64,000 nucleotides of DNA from Streptomyces sp. NBC_01471 (GTDB taxonomy: Bacteria; Actinomycetota; Actinomycetes; Streptomycetales; Streptomycetaceae), in NCBI RefSeq assembly GCF_041438865.1, contig NZ_CP109450.1:3396501-3460500 (forward strand), given 5' to 3'. The notes under the pieces were generated by a model, which saw only the letters and a program-made list of their open reading frames with translations, made no database searches and was not told the origin of the DNA. Positions 10,781 to 19,226 of the stretch are shown one piece after another (position 1 is the stretch's first letter; each line of letters begins with the position of its first letter). Both the position numbers and the translations under genes were made by a program.

Positions 10781-11350
10781 CTACGCCTTGGAGGGCGCGA
10801 CGGTGGGGGACGGCGAGGACGTCGCGACCTTGCACGCGTCCTGGCTGAGCAGCGCCTTGCCCGTGTCGCCGGAGAAGAGCTTCTTGTAGGCGGTCTCGTC
10901 GATCTTCTTCATGTTCTCGCCGATGCTCTTGAGACCGTCCGAGAACTTCTGCTGATCCTTGACGTTCAACGCGTCGACCTGCTTCTTCAGGTCGGCGTAC
11001 GCCTTCGAGTTGGTGTTCAGCTCGGTGATGGCGTCCTGCTGGATCTTCTTCCCGTCGTCACCGGGCGGCGGCCCGGCCTTCTTGAGGCCGGCGGCGATGG
11101 CCGCGTCGGCCGAGGACAGATCCTGGAACGCGGCCGAGTCGGCCTTCTGGATGTCCGCCGGCTTGCCGTCCGCCGCCACGGCGGTGATCTGCTGGTTGGC
11201 CTTGTTGATCTTCGTCAGCTGGGGCCCGATGTCGCCGCAGAGCGACTTGGCCCAGTCGTTCGTCTTGTCGCTGCTGTTGTCGCTGCAGCCCGACAACGCC
11301 AGTACCAGTACCGCACCGCCGGACAGTGCGGCAGCAAGCTTCTTGTTCAC
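10781..11350 (-). CDS. Small secreted lipoprotein, alpha-helical
   Basis: 189 aa from GTG at 11350, preceded by GGAAGGGACC at a good distance. The signal peptide MNKKLAAALSGGAVLVLALSGC ends in an LSGC lipobox, so the mature protein is lipid-anchored outside the cell. The mature part is Lys/Asp/Ala-rich and predicted helical, with one further Cys pair candidate (SLCGD and QDACK) that could make a disulfide. The C-terminus is a Ser/Pro tail. I do not recognise a specific function. It sits between hppA and the methyltransferase gene, with more than 140 bases free on each side, so it is probably a separate transcript. Confidence 0.8.
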   Translation of the reverse strand: MNKKLAAALSGGAVLVLALSGCSDNSSDKTNDWAKSLCGDIGPQLTKINKANQQITAVAADGKPADIQKADSAAFQDLSSADAAIAAGLKKAGPPPGDDGKKIQQDAITELNTNSKAYADLKKQVDALNVKDQQKFSDGLKSIGENMKKIDETAYKKLFSGDTGKALLSQDACKVATSSPSPTVAPSKA

Positions 11351-11582
11351 CGGATTGGTCCCTTCCAAGGCTCTCGGCCCCGGAACATACACGCCAAGTG
11401 GGCGACATTCGCGTGTCGTAAGACCGTTTTGTCCCATATTGAAGCCGTTTGCACCAAGACGAGAGGGGAGAGACAAGGCTCACGGGCACGGGACCGTGCG
11501 ACGGCACACGACGAGGGGCGGACGGGCCGTCAGCACGGTCTGTCCACCCCTTGCCTGATGGGCCATTACCGGAACATCGGTA

Positions 11583-13988
11583 CTAGGGCCCGTCCTGGGT
11601 GGCCACCGCCGGGCCCGCCACTTCGCCGGCCTCGGGGGCTCCGCCCTCCTCGTCCACGGAGATCCCCCGCCGCTTCGACACGTACACCGCGCCGACGATG
11701 ACCAGGATGGCGACCGCCGCCACCACGGCGCGCACCGGAGCGCTGGCGTTGTCGCCGTAGCTGAACTTCACCACGGCGGGCGCGATCAGCAGCGCCACCA
11801 GGTTCATCACCTTGAGCAGCGGGTTGATCGCCGGGCCCGCCGTGTCCTTGAACGGATCGCCGACCGTGTCACCGATGACGGTCGCCGCGTGGGCGTCACT
11901 GCCCTTGCCCCCGTGGTGGCCGTCCTCGACGAGCTTCTTCGCGTTGTCCCACGCACCGCCGGAGTTGGCCAGGAACACGGCCATCAGGGTGCCCGCCCCG
12001 ATCGCACCCGCCAGGAACGAGCCGAGCGCACCCACACCGAGGGTGAATCCCACCGCGATGGGCGCCATCACCGCGAGCAGGCCCGGCGTGGTCAGCTCGC
12101 GCAGGGCGTCCTTGGTGCAGATGTCGACCACCCGGCCGTACTCGGGTTTCTCGGTGTAGTCCATGATCCCCGGGTGCTCGCGGAACTGCCGCCTGACCTC
12201 GTAGACCACGGCCCCGGCCGACCGCGAGACCGCGCTGACGGCCAGCCCGGAGAAGAGGAAGACGACCGCGGCGCCGAACATCAGGCCCACCAGATTGTTG
12301 GGCTGGGAGATGTCCATGCTCAGGCCGAGTTCGCCCGCCTTGGCGTGTACGTCGTCGACGGCGGTGGCGAGCGCGTCGCGGTACGAGCCGAAGAGCGCCG
12401 AGGCCGCCAGCACCGCCGTCGCGATGGCGATGCCCTTGGTGATTGCCTTGGTGGTGTTGCCGACCGCGTCCAGGTCGGTGAGCACCTGGGCGCCCGCGCC
12501 CTCGACGTCGCCGGACATCTCCGCGATGCCCTGCGCGTTGTCGGCGACCGGGCCGAAGGTGTCCATGGCGACGATGACACCGACGGTGGTGAGCAGCCCG
12601 GTGCCGGCCAGGGCCACCGCGAAGAGGGCGAGCATGATCGACGTGCCGCCGAGCAGGAACGCCCCGTACACACCGAGCCCGATGAGCAACGCGGTGTAGA
12701 CGGCGGATTCGAGCCCGATGGCGACGCCCGCGAGCACGACCGTCGCGGCGCCGGTGAGCGAGGACTTTCCGATGTCCCTGACCGGGCGGCGGCTGGTCTC
12801 GGTGAAGTACCCGGTCAGCTGCTGGATGAGGGCGGCCAGGACGATCCCGATGGCGACGGCCACCAGGGCGAGCAGCCGCGGGTCGCCGCTGTGCGCCCGG
12901 ATCGTCGCGTCGGTGACGCCGTCCAGGTCGCCGTACGACCCGGGCAGATAGCTGTACACCGCCACGGCCACCAGGACCAGGGAGACCACCGCGGAGATGA
13001 AGAATCCGCGGTTGATGGCGGACATCCCGCTGCGGTCGGAGTGCCGTGGCGCGACCGCGAAGATGCCGATCATCGCGGTGACCACACCGATCGCCGGGAC
13101 GATCAGGGGGAAGGCGAGCCCGGAATTCCCGAAGGCGGCCTTGCCGAGGATGAGGGCCGCGACGAGCGTGACGGCATAGGACTCGAAGAGGTCGGCGGCC
13201 ATGCCCGCGCAGTCGCCGACGTTGTCACCCACATTGTCCGCGATGGTCGCGGCGTTACGCGGGTCGTCCTCCGGGATGCCCTGCTCCACCTTGCCGACCA
13301 GGTCGGCCCCGACGTCGGCCGCCTTGGTGAAGATACCGCCGCCGACCCTCATGAACATGGCGATCAGCGCGGCGCCCAGGCCGAAGCCCTCCAGCACCTT
13401 GGGTGCGTTGGCGGCGTAGACGAGGACGACGCAGGAGGCACCGAGCAGGCCGAGACCCACTGTGAACATGCCGACCACGCCGCCCGTACGGAAAGCGATC
13501 TTCATTGCTCTGTGCGAGACGGCGGTGAGATCCTTTTCCGGTTCCCCCTCCCCGGGAGTGGCTTCCCGGGCTGCCGCCGCCACGCGCACATTCGCTCTTA
13601 CCGCGAGCCGCATGCCGATGTATCCGGTGATCGCCGAGAAAATCGCGCCGACCAGGAAGAAGGCAGAACGCCCCGCGCGCTGGGACCAGTCGTCGGCCGG
13701 AAGCAGGAAGAGCAGGAAGAACACGACGACGGCAAAGATGCCGAGTGTGCGCAACTGCCGGCCCAGATAGGCATTCGCCCCTTCCTGCACAGCTGCCGCG
13801 ATCTGTTTCATGGATTCGGTGCCCTCACCCGCGGCCAGCACCTGACGTACCAGCAGCTGGGCTACGAGCAGGGCCGCCAGCGCCACCACGGCGATGACGA
13901 TCACGATGATCCGGTTGCCGTCGGTGAGTGCCGCGGCTGCGAGGGATGTGGAGTGTTCGGACTGCTGTGGGTTGAAGAGCCCCGCCAT
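11583..13988 (-). CDS. hppA: Membrane-bound proton-translocating pyrophosphatase
   Basis: 801 aa, about 16 membrane helices. It couples PPi hydrolysis to H+ pumping across the membrane. The substrate-binding signature DVGADLVGKVEQGIPEDDPRN, the DNVGDNVGDCAGMAADLFES motif and the C-terminal DTVGDPFKDTAGPA motif are all intact. The GNTTKA motif has Lys where K+-dependent enzymes have Ala, so I infer the K+-independent H+-PPase type. The ATG at 13988 is preceded by GGAGGAC; an upstream ATG at 14162 lacks this and its extension is not family-like. Next to the bldG locus, as in Streptomyces coelicolor. Confidence 0.96.
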   Translation of the reverse strand: MAGLFNPQQSEHSTSLAAAALTDGNRIIVIVIAVVALAALLVAQLLVRQVLAAGEGTESMKQIAAAVQEGANAYLGRQLRTLGIFAVVVFFLLFLLPADDWSQRAGRSAFFLVGAIFSAITGYIGMRLAVRANVRVAAAAREATPGEGEPEKDLTAVSHRAMKIAFRTGGVVGMFTVGLGLLGASCVVLVYAANAPKVLEGFGLGAALIAMFMRVGGGIFTKAADVGADLVGKVEQGIPEDDPRNAATIADNVGDNVGDCAGMAADLFESYAVTLVAALILGKAAFGNSGLAFPLIVPAIGVVTAMIGIFAVAPRHSDRSGMSAINRGFFISAVVSLVLVAVAVYSYLPGSYGDLDGVTDATIRAHSGDPRLLALVAVAIGIVLAALIQQLTGYFTETSRRPVRDIGKSSLTGAATVVLAGVAIGLESAVYTALLIGLGVYGAFLLGGTSIMLALFAVALAGTGLLTTVGVIVAMDTFGPVADNAQGIAEMSGDVEGAGAQVLTDLDAVGNTTKAITKGIAIATAVLAASALFGSYRDALATAVDDVHAKAGELGLSMDISQPNNLVGLMFGAAVVFLFSGLAVSAVSRSAGAVVYEVRRQFREHPGIMDYTEKPEYGRVVDICTKDALRELTTPGLLAVMAPIAVGFTLGVGALGSFLAGAIGAGTLMAVFLANSGGAWDNAKKLVEDGHHGGKGSDAHAATVIGDTVGDPFKDTAGPAINPLLKVMNLVALLIAPAVVKFSYGDNASAPVRAVVAAVAILVIVGAVYVSKRRGISVDEEGGAPEAGEVAGPAVATQDGP

Positions 13989-14180
13989 TCGTCCTCCTTG
14001 ACGCTCAGAGCTCAAGATGTGGACGGATTGTAGGGAGCGGATCCTGATCAAAACAGTGCGCGGTAAACGGAATTGACCCTTGCCTGAATAAACCTGCCGA
14101 GGGATGCAAAGGGAAAGTAATGGGGCAGAGGCATTCAATGGGACGTACGGTGCGACCCGCAATACGACTCAAGGATCAAG

Positions 14181-14211
14181 GAAAACAAAAAAGGCCCTGC
14201 TCAGCAGGGCC
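14181..14211 (-). terminator. Rho-independent terminator after the anti-sigma gene
   Basis: Reading on the minus strand, GGCCCTGC-TGA-GCAGGGCC (perfect 8-bp stem, 14193-14211) is followed by TTTTTTGTTTTCC. This is a canonical terminator for the bldG/anti-sigma transcript and insulates hppA. Confidence 0.9.
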
Positions 14212-14243
14212 GATAAAGGGATAGGAGATGAGATCCGAACGGA

Positions 14244-14271
14244 GCAGTCAGCAGTCAGCAGTCAGCAGTCA
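14244..14271. repeat. Heptamer tandem repeat GCAGTCA x4
   Basis: Four exact copies of GCAGTCA in a row lie between the terminator and the stop codon of the anti-sigma gene, in its 3' untranslated region. Confidence 0.9.
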
Positions 14272-14284
14272 GGGCAGGGCCCCG

Positions 14285-14752
14285 TCAGGGCATCGCCGTT
14301 GCCGATGTCGTCGGCCAGGTCATGCGGATGACTCCCCCGGACTCGCCGGAAGTGACCTCCACATCGTCGACGAGACCGCTGATGACCGCGAGGCCCATCT
14401 CGTCGTCACCGTCCGCCGACCCGTCGAGGGACGGATCGGCGCCCCCCACGGCCGGAGCGCCGAGCACCCCGGAATCCGCGGAGGCCGCACCACCACCCGT
14501 ACTGGGCACCTCGTCCCCGACCTCGATCGAGAAGGACTTCTCCTCCTCGATCAGTACGACCCGGACGGGGGCCGAAATGCCGTTGCCGCGGTGGAGACCC
14601 ACCGCACGGGAACACGCCTCGCCGACCGCGAGTCTCACTTCGTCCAGCACGGCCTCATCGACCCCGGCCCGGCGTGCCACGGCGGCCGCCACCAGGCGAG
14701 CCGTCCTCACATGTTCGGGCTGGGCGCTGAAACGGAGTTCAACGGTGGCCAT
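14285..14752 (-). CDS. Anti-sigma factor / serine kinase of the RsbW family, BldG partner
   Basis: 155 aa GHKL ATPase. The N-box is seen in DEVRLAVGEACSRAV (about 38-52) and the C-terminal part has GLAVISGLVDDVEV. It contains an Ala/Gly/Ser-rich insert (about 85-120) in the ATP-lid region. Family members bind a sigma factor and phosphorylate an anti-anti-sigma partner; here the partner is almost certainly BldG, encoded 84 bases upstream on the same strand. The ATG at 14752 is preceded by GAGGGGG. Corresponds by position to the gene called orf3/SCO3548 in S. coelicolor. Confidence 0.93.
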   Translation of the reverse strand: MATVELRFSAQPEHVRTARLVAAAVARRAGVDEAVLDEVRLAVGEACSRAVGLHRGNGISAPVRVVLIEEEKSFSIEVGDEVPSTGGGAASADSGVLGAPAVGGADPSLDGSADGDDEMGLAVISGLVDDVEVTSGESGGVIRMTWPTTSATAMP

Positions 14753-14791
14753 GCGATCCCCCTCAGACGTACGGGCGTGCTTCTCGGGGGG

Positions 14792-14810
14792 ACCGGGCTG
14801 GGAGCCCGGT
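14792..14810 (-). other. Hairpin between bldG and the anti-sigma gene
   Basis: ACCGGGCT-ggg-AGCCCGGT forms an 8-bp stem in the 84-base gap between bldG and its downstream partner. It has no U-run, so it may cause partial termination or stabilise a bldG-only mRNA; bldG is reported to give both single- and two-gene transcripts in S. coelicolor. Confidence 0.55.
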
Positions 14811-14836
14811 ACCCCTGCGTTCTTCCTCCGGAGCCG

Positions 14837-15190
14837 TCAGTCGGTTGCCGCGACGGCTTCATCGACCGTGGTGTGGATCGGGAACACCTTGGTCAGACCG
14901 GTGATACGGAAGATCTTGAGAATGCGCTCCTGGTTGCAGACCAGGCGCAGCGAGCCCTCATGGGCACGCACGCGCTTCAGGCCGCCTACGAGCACGCCGA
15001 GTCCGGTGGAGTCGAGGAAGTCCACGCCCTCCATGTCGACGACCAGGTGGTAACTGCCGTCGTTCACCAACTCGACCAACTGCTCGCGCAGCTTGGGCGC
15101 GGTATATACATCAATCTCGCCACCGACCTCGACGACCGTACGGTCGCCACCAGGCCCGGACACATTGCGAGTCGACAGGGACAGGTCCAC
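14837..15190 (-). CDS. bldG: Anti-sigma factor antagonist BldG (STAS domain)
   Basis: 117 aa single STAS domain. The phosphorylatable serine lies in [14 protein letters not shown] (near residue 60), fully conserved; [16 protein letters not shown] at the N-terminal half is typical. BldG controls aerial mycelium formation and antibiotic production in Streptomyces by partner switching with anti-sigma factors. Compared with the S. coelicolor protein as I recall it, there is a few-residue insertion near residue 10 (NVSGPGG). GTG start at 15190 preceded by GGAGGATCC. It is the first gene of a two-gene minus-strand unit and diverges from the helicase gene. Confidence 0.96.
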   Translation of the reverse strand: MDLSLSTRNVSGPGGDRTVVEVGGEIDVYTAPKLREQLVELVNDGSYHLVVDMEGVDFLDSTGLGVLVGGLKRVRAHEGSLRLVCNQERILKIFRITGLTKVFPIHTTVDEAVAATD

Positions 15191-15270
15191 GGATCCTCCA
15201 GCACCTTGCTATCGAGCGGCCGCCCCACGTGGTCTCCCCGGCGGAGCCAGGGAACGGATCGCCAGCCGCG

Positions 15271-17883
15271 ATGGCATTCAATCACTTACCAGCAGGCATG
15301 CACGACGCCTTGAGCCCATTGTCCGTCATGCCAGTGACACACTCGGTACCGATGGCCAAGAACCAACGCTCCAGGCAACCCGCCGGAGACACGGGTCCAC
15401 GACCCGGTCCACGGCAGATACTCGAGCGTCTCTCCGCAGGGCAGAGCCGGGCTTCGCGCATCACTCATACGGAGCACCTGCCCCCGCGTGCGGGGCGTCA
15501 TGCCGTCTGGCCCGATCGCATCCGGCCTGAAGTGATTGCCGCCATTCGGGCACGTGGCATCGAACATCCATGGGCCCATCAGGCCACAGCTGCCGAGCAC
15601 GCGCTCGACGGCGAATCTGTGATCATCGCCACGGGCACCGCTTCGGGCAAGTCGCTCGCCTACCTCGCGCCGGTACTCTCGGCTCTCCTCGACGGCTCGG
15701 AGGCGCCCAACGGGCGGGGCACCGCAGCTCTCTACCTCGCTCCCACCAAGGCCCTCGCCGCCGACCAGCGGCGCTCCTTCCGGGAACTCGCCGCACCGCT
15801 CGGCAAGGGCATCAGACCGGCCGTGTACGACGGGGACACACCCGTCGAAGAGCGCGAATGGGTACGTCAGTTCGCCAACTACGTCCTCACCAACCCGGAC
15901 ATGCTGCACCGCGGAATCCTGCCCTCCCATCCGCGATGGGCCTCCTTCCTGCGCGCTCTGCGGTACGTGGTCATCGACGAGTGCCACACCTACCGGGGCG
16001 TCTTCGGCTCGCATGTGGCCCAGGTAGTGCGCAGACTGCGGCGCCTCTGCGCCCGCTACGGTTCCGATCCCGTCTTCCTGCTCGCGTCCGCCACCGCGGC
16101 GGAGCCCGCCGTGACCGCGGGCCGCCTCACCGGCCTCCCCGTGCACGAGGTGGCCGACGACGCCTCGCCCCGCGGCGAACTGGTCTTCGCCCTCTGGGAG
16201 CCGCCGCTCACGGAACTCCACGGCGAACAGGGCGCGCCCGTACGCCGTACCGCGACTGCCGAGACCGCCGACCTCCTCACCGATCTGACCGTGCAGGGCG
16301 TCCGCTCGGTCGCCTTCGTGCGATCCCGGCGCGGAGCGGAGCTCATCTCCGTCATCGCCCAGGAACGCCTCGCCGAGGTCGACCGTTCGCTGGTCTCCAG
16401 GGTCGCCGCCTACCGGGGCGGCTATCTCCCCGAGGAACGCCGCGCCATCGAAGCCGCCCTGCACTCCGGCGAACTGCTCGGCCTCGCCGCCACCACCGCC
16501 CTGGAGCTCGGCATCGACGTCTCAGGGCTGGATGCCGTCGTCATCGCCGGTTACCCCGGCACCCGGGCGTCCCTCTGGCAGCAGGCGGGGCGTGCCGGCC
16601 GCTCGGGCGGCGGCGCCCTCGCCGTCCTGGTGGCGCGGGACGATCCACTGGACACCTATCTCGTCCATCACCCCGAGGCCCTCTTCCAGCAGCCGGTGGA
16701 ATCCACCGTCCTGGATCCGGACAACCCGTACGTCCTTGCCCCCCATCTGTGCGCGGCCGCAGCGGAACTGCCGCTGACCGTGTCCGATCTGGAACTCTTC
16801 GGCCCGGCGGCCGCTGGACTGATGCCGCAGCTGGAGACCGCGAAGCTGCTGCGCCGGCGGGGAAAGTCCTGGTACTGGACCCGGCGGGAGCGGGCAGCCG
16901 ACCTCACCGACATCCGGGGCGAGGGCGGCCGCCCTGTCCAGATCGTCGAGGCGGGCACCGGACGACTGCTCGGCACGGTCGACGAAGCCTCCTCCCACAC
17001 CACCGTCCACGAGGGCGCCGTCCACCTCCACCAGGGACGCACCTACGTGGTGAAGCACCTGGATCTGGAGGATTCCGCCGCCCTGGTCGAGGAAGCCGGC
17101 CCGCCGTACTCGACCACCGCGCGGGACACCACCGCCATCACCGTCCTGGAGACCGACACCGAAATCCCCTGGGGCACCGGGCGGCTCTGCTACGGGTCCG
17201 TCGAGGTCACCAACCAAGTCGTCTCCTTCCTGCGCCGCAGACTCATCACCGGCGAGGTACTCGGCGAGACGAAGCTCGACCTGCCGCCCCGCACCCTGCG
17301 CACCCGAGCCGTGTGGTGGACGGTCACCGAGGACCAGCTCGATGCCGCCCGGATCAACCCGGAACAGCTGGCGGGCGCCCTGCATGCCGCCGAACACGCC
17401 TCCATCGGCATGCTGCCGCTCTTCGCCACCTGCGACCGCTGGGACATCGGGGGCGTCTCCATCCCGCTGCACCCGGACACCCTGCTGCCGACGGTCTTCG
17501 TGTACGACGGCCACCCCGGCGGGGCCGGCTTCGCCGAACGGGCCTTCCACACGGCCCGCGAATGGCTCACCGCGACCCGGGAAGCCATCGCCTCCTGCGA
17601 GTGCGAAGCGGGCTGCCCCTCCTGCATCCAGTCGCCGAAATGCGGCAACGGCAACGACCCGCTCCACAAACGAGGCGCCGTACGCCTCCTCACGGAACTT
17701 CTCCGGGAAGCTCCCGCCAACGATTCACCCGAACGGGGAAATCGCCCCAAGGCTGTGGAGGAAAGCCCCCACCCGGCGACGACCGAAACGGGCCACCCGG
17801 CGGCAGAGACGTCGGCGTCGGCACCGGATCTGGAAGGGCGCCGATCCGGTCCGCCCCGCCCGGTGGACCGGCCCGAGCTCTGA
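15271..17883 (+). CDS. DEAD/DEAH-box helicase, MrfA/YprA family
   Basis: 870 aa SF2 helicase. Motif I is ATGTASGKSLAY (about 120), Ia is LYLAPTKALAADQ, motif II is VIDECHTYRG (a DECH box), motif III SATAAEP, and motifs V/VI are TALELGIDVSGLD and QQAGRAGRSG. The C-terminal DUF1998 part carries four cysteines in CECEAGCPSCIQSPKCGNG, a metal-binding set. Relatives in Bacillus act in repair of mitomycin-type DNA lesions; the same helicase is next to tad genes in many actinobacteria. Start chosen at ATG 15271 (MAFNHLPAG, matching Streptomyces homologues); ATG 15229 is in frame. The last about 190 bases overlap the convergent tadG-like gene; the 3' end encodes a Pro/Ala/Ser-rich tail of uncertain role. 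Confidence 0.92.
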   Translation: MAFNHLPAGMHDALSPLSVMPVTHSVPMAKNQRSRQPAGDTGPRPGPRQILERLSAGQSRASRITHTEHLPPRAGRHAVWPDRIRPEVIAAIRARGIEHPWAHQATAAEHALDGESVIIATGTASGKSLAYLAPVLSALLDGSEAPNGRGTAALYLAPTKALAADQRRSFRELAAPLGKGIRPAVYDGDTPVEEREWVRQFANYVLTNPDMLHRGILPSHPRWASFLRALRYVVIDECHTYRGVFGSHVAQVVRRLRRLCARYGSDPVFLLASATAAEPAVTAGRLTGLPVHEVADDASPRGELVFALWEPPLTELHGEQGAPVRRTATAETADLLTDLTVQGVRSVAFVRSRRGAELISVIAQERLAEVDRSLVSRVAAYRGGYLPEERRAIEAALHSGELLGLAATTALELGIDVSGLDAVVIAGYPGTRASLWQQAGRAGRSGGGALAVLVARDDPLDTYLVHHPEALFQQPVESTVLDPDNPYVLAPHLCAAAAELPLTVSDLELFGPAAAGLMPQLETAKLLRRRGKSWYWTRRERAADLTDIRGEGGRPVQIVEAGTGRLLGTVDEASSHTTVHEGAVHLHQGRTYVVKHLDLEDSAALVEEAGPPYSTTARDTTAITVLETDTEIPWGTGRLCYGSVEVTNQVVSFLRRRLITGEVLGETKLDLPPRTLRTRAVWWTVTEDQLDAARINPEQLAGALHAAEHASIGMLPLFATCDRWDIGGVSIPLHPDTLLPTVFVYDGHPGGAGFAERAFHTAREWLTATREAIASCECEAGCPSCIQSPKCGNGNDPLHKRGAVRLLTELLREAPANDSPERGNRPKAVEESPHPATTETGHPAAETSASAPDLEGRRSGPPRPVDRPEL

Positions 17884-18220
17884 CCTCCGGCGTGTACGGA
17901 CCGAACCGCGACTCGGCCGTCACATCGGCGATCTCGCCCCTCACCACGCACCGCACCACTCCGGCCCCCTGCGCCCCGGCCACCCTCACCGCTGCAGCGC
18001 ACGCCGCTTCCTGCCCCTGCAGCGCCCGGTCCGCAGCCGCCAGGGCCGCCAGATCGGCTGCACCGCCCGCCCGGTGACGGGCTGCCACGCCCTGACCCAT
18101 CGCGAGCAGGGCCGCGAAGACCACGCAGAGGGAGGTCATCGCCATGGCCACCCACACCGTCGCCGAGCCGCGGTCGTTCAGACCTCCCGCACGTCCCCGA
18201 CCTCCGCCCGACCTCCTCAT
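17690..18220 (-). CDS. TadG/TadE-like pilus assembly protein
   Basis: 176 aa, start ATG at 18220 overlapping the tadE stop by ATGA. The N-terminal DRGSATVWVAMAMTSLCVVFAALLAMGQGVAARHRA is a prepilin-like Gly followed by a membrane helix, and AGGAADLAALAAADRAL is typical of the helicase/secretion-neighbourhood TadE-like family (minor pilins). The last 65 residues are Pro/Gly-rich and overlap the 3' end of the convergent helicase gene by 194 bp. Last gene of the Tad operon. The true stop is as read here, but the low-complexity overlap makes the C-terminus the least certain part. Confidence 0.8.
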   Translation of the reverse strand: MRRSGGGRGRAGGLNDRGSATVWVAMAMTSLCVVFAALLAMGQGVAARHRAGGAADLAALAAADRALQGQEAACAAAVRVAGAQGAGVVRCVVRGEIADVTAESRFGPYTPEVRARAGPPGGADRIGALPDPVPTPTSLPPGGPFRSSPGGGFPPQPWGDFPVRVNRWRELPGEVP

Positions 18221-18777
18221 GTCCGCACCGCCGAGCCGTCGGGCCGCTTCCGCTGTGGGCTCATCCGTGGACTCATCACCGTCCCGGTGTTGCTCCGGTG
18301 ACTGGCACTACTGGGGGCGCCGGGGTCGTTGGCGTCGCTGGGGCTGCTGGGGCCGCCCACTTCGCCCTCGTCGAGCGCCGCCGCTTCCGCCTTGAGCGTC
18401 AGCGTGAGGGGGCCGGGCCCCGGCGTCGGGGCTAGCACCCGAACCCTCCACAACTCCCCCGCGCGGCCCACTGTGACGCGTGCGCCGCGCGGGGCTGCCG
18501 AACGGGCGGCGGCGACCGCGGCAGCCCTTGGTTCCGATCTGGCGGCCGCCCGCGCACCGACCCGCGCCGCATCGACGCACTGGATCTGGGCGGCTGCCGC
18601 GGTCAGAGCCCAGACCAGCGCCATCGTGAACAGCACCAGCGCTGGGATCACCACCGCGGCCTCGGCCGAAACGGACCCCCGGTCGGCCTGCCCCGCGTGG
18701 GCCGGCCTGCTCCCGACCGGCCCCCTGCCGACCGGCCCGCTGCCGTCCGGCCTCTCATCAGTGTCAGAACTTCGCAT
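18217..18777 (-). CDS. tadE: TadE-like minor pilin
   Basis: 186 aa from ATG at 18777, whose start overlaps the end of the DUF4244 gene by 14 bases. A polar N-terminal leader ends at GSVSAEAAVVIPALVLFTMALVWAL, where Gly is followed by Glu at +5, the class III prepilin cleavage pattern, then a 20-residue membrane helix. QIQCVDAARVGARAAARSEP after it is a TadE hallmark. The C-terminus is Ser/Asp-rich. TadE proteins are pseudopilins needed for assembly of Flp pili. The 3' end overlaps the tadG-like start by 4 bases. Confidence 0.85.
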   Translation of the reverse strand: MRSSDTDERPDGSGPVGRGPVGSRPAHAGQADRGSVSAEAAVVIPALVLFTMALVWALTAAAAQIQCVDAARVGARAAARSEPRAAAVAAARSAAPRGARVTVGRAGELWRVRVLAPTPGPGPLTLTLKAEAAALDEGEVGGPSSPSDANDPGAPSSASHRSNTGTVMSPRMSPQRKRPDGSAVRT

Positions 18778-19036
18778 GGAGCGCCTTCTCGACCACCGAT
18801 TGCAGCGCCGCAGCAACAGGTCCGCTGGTAACCACCTTGTAGAGCACCGCCGCGAACGCACACGCCGCGATCGTCCCCATCGCGTACTCGGACGTGGACA
18901 TCCCCGCGTCCCTGCCGGCACCGAACCCCAGCAGATGCCATCGGGCCCGCATCCACGTCCAAGCCCCTGAACCGCCCGGCTCACCGGACTTCTGCGGCGC
19001 AGCCGATCCGTTCGGCAGCTTCCGTACGTTCACCAT
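18764..19036 (-). CDS. DUF4244 protein, Flp-like major pilin candidate
   Basis: 90 aa. The sequence AGMSTSEYAMGTIAACAFAAVLYKVV (about 45-70) matches the Flp prepilin rule: Gly before the cut, then Glu at +5 and Tyr at +6, followed by one hydrophobic helix. The 45-residue leader is long for Flp. Its position after tadC and before tadE is where the major pilin gene is expected. DUF4244 is the family name; calling it the pilin is my inference from motif and context. ATG at 19036; a 190-base gap with a hairpin separates it from tadC, which could let it be expressed at a higher level. Confidence 0.85.
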   Translation of the reverse strand: MVNVRKLPNGSAAPQKSGEPGGSGAWTWMRARWHLLGFGAGRDAGMSTSEYAMGTIAACAFAAVLYKVVTSGPVAAALQSVVEKALHAKF

Positions 19037-19065
19037 GTCAACCCCCGTGCTTCCCGATGCTGTTC

Positions 19066-19096
19066 GTGTGAGCCGGGAAGGACCCCCGGCTCACAC
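19066..19096 (-). other. Hairpin in the leader of the pilin gene
   Basis: GTGTGAGCCGGG (19066-19077) pairs perfectly with CCCGGCTCACAC (19085-19096) around a 7-base loop, 30 bases before the DUF4244 start. It has no U-run. It may be a processing or stability element that raises pilin mRNA over the assembly genes. The rest of 19097-19226 is relatively AT-rich and may hold a promoter, but I see no clear boxes. Confidence 0.6.
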
Positions 19097-19226
19097 TCCT
19101 CTTTCGCTCTGTTCACGCGATTCAGCCCATTGATCTGATGGATCTGATGCAGCCGATTCGCTTCATTCGAGTCATGCCAGTTGATCGAGTCGTTCCAGCG
19201 GCTTCCCCCGCTCTCAGCTGAGTTCG

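Noticed and set aside
11889-14033. 714-codon plus-strand frame opposite hppA
   Set aside because: Antisense shadow of hppA; no recognisable motif.
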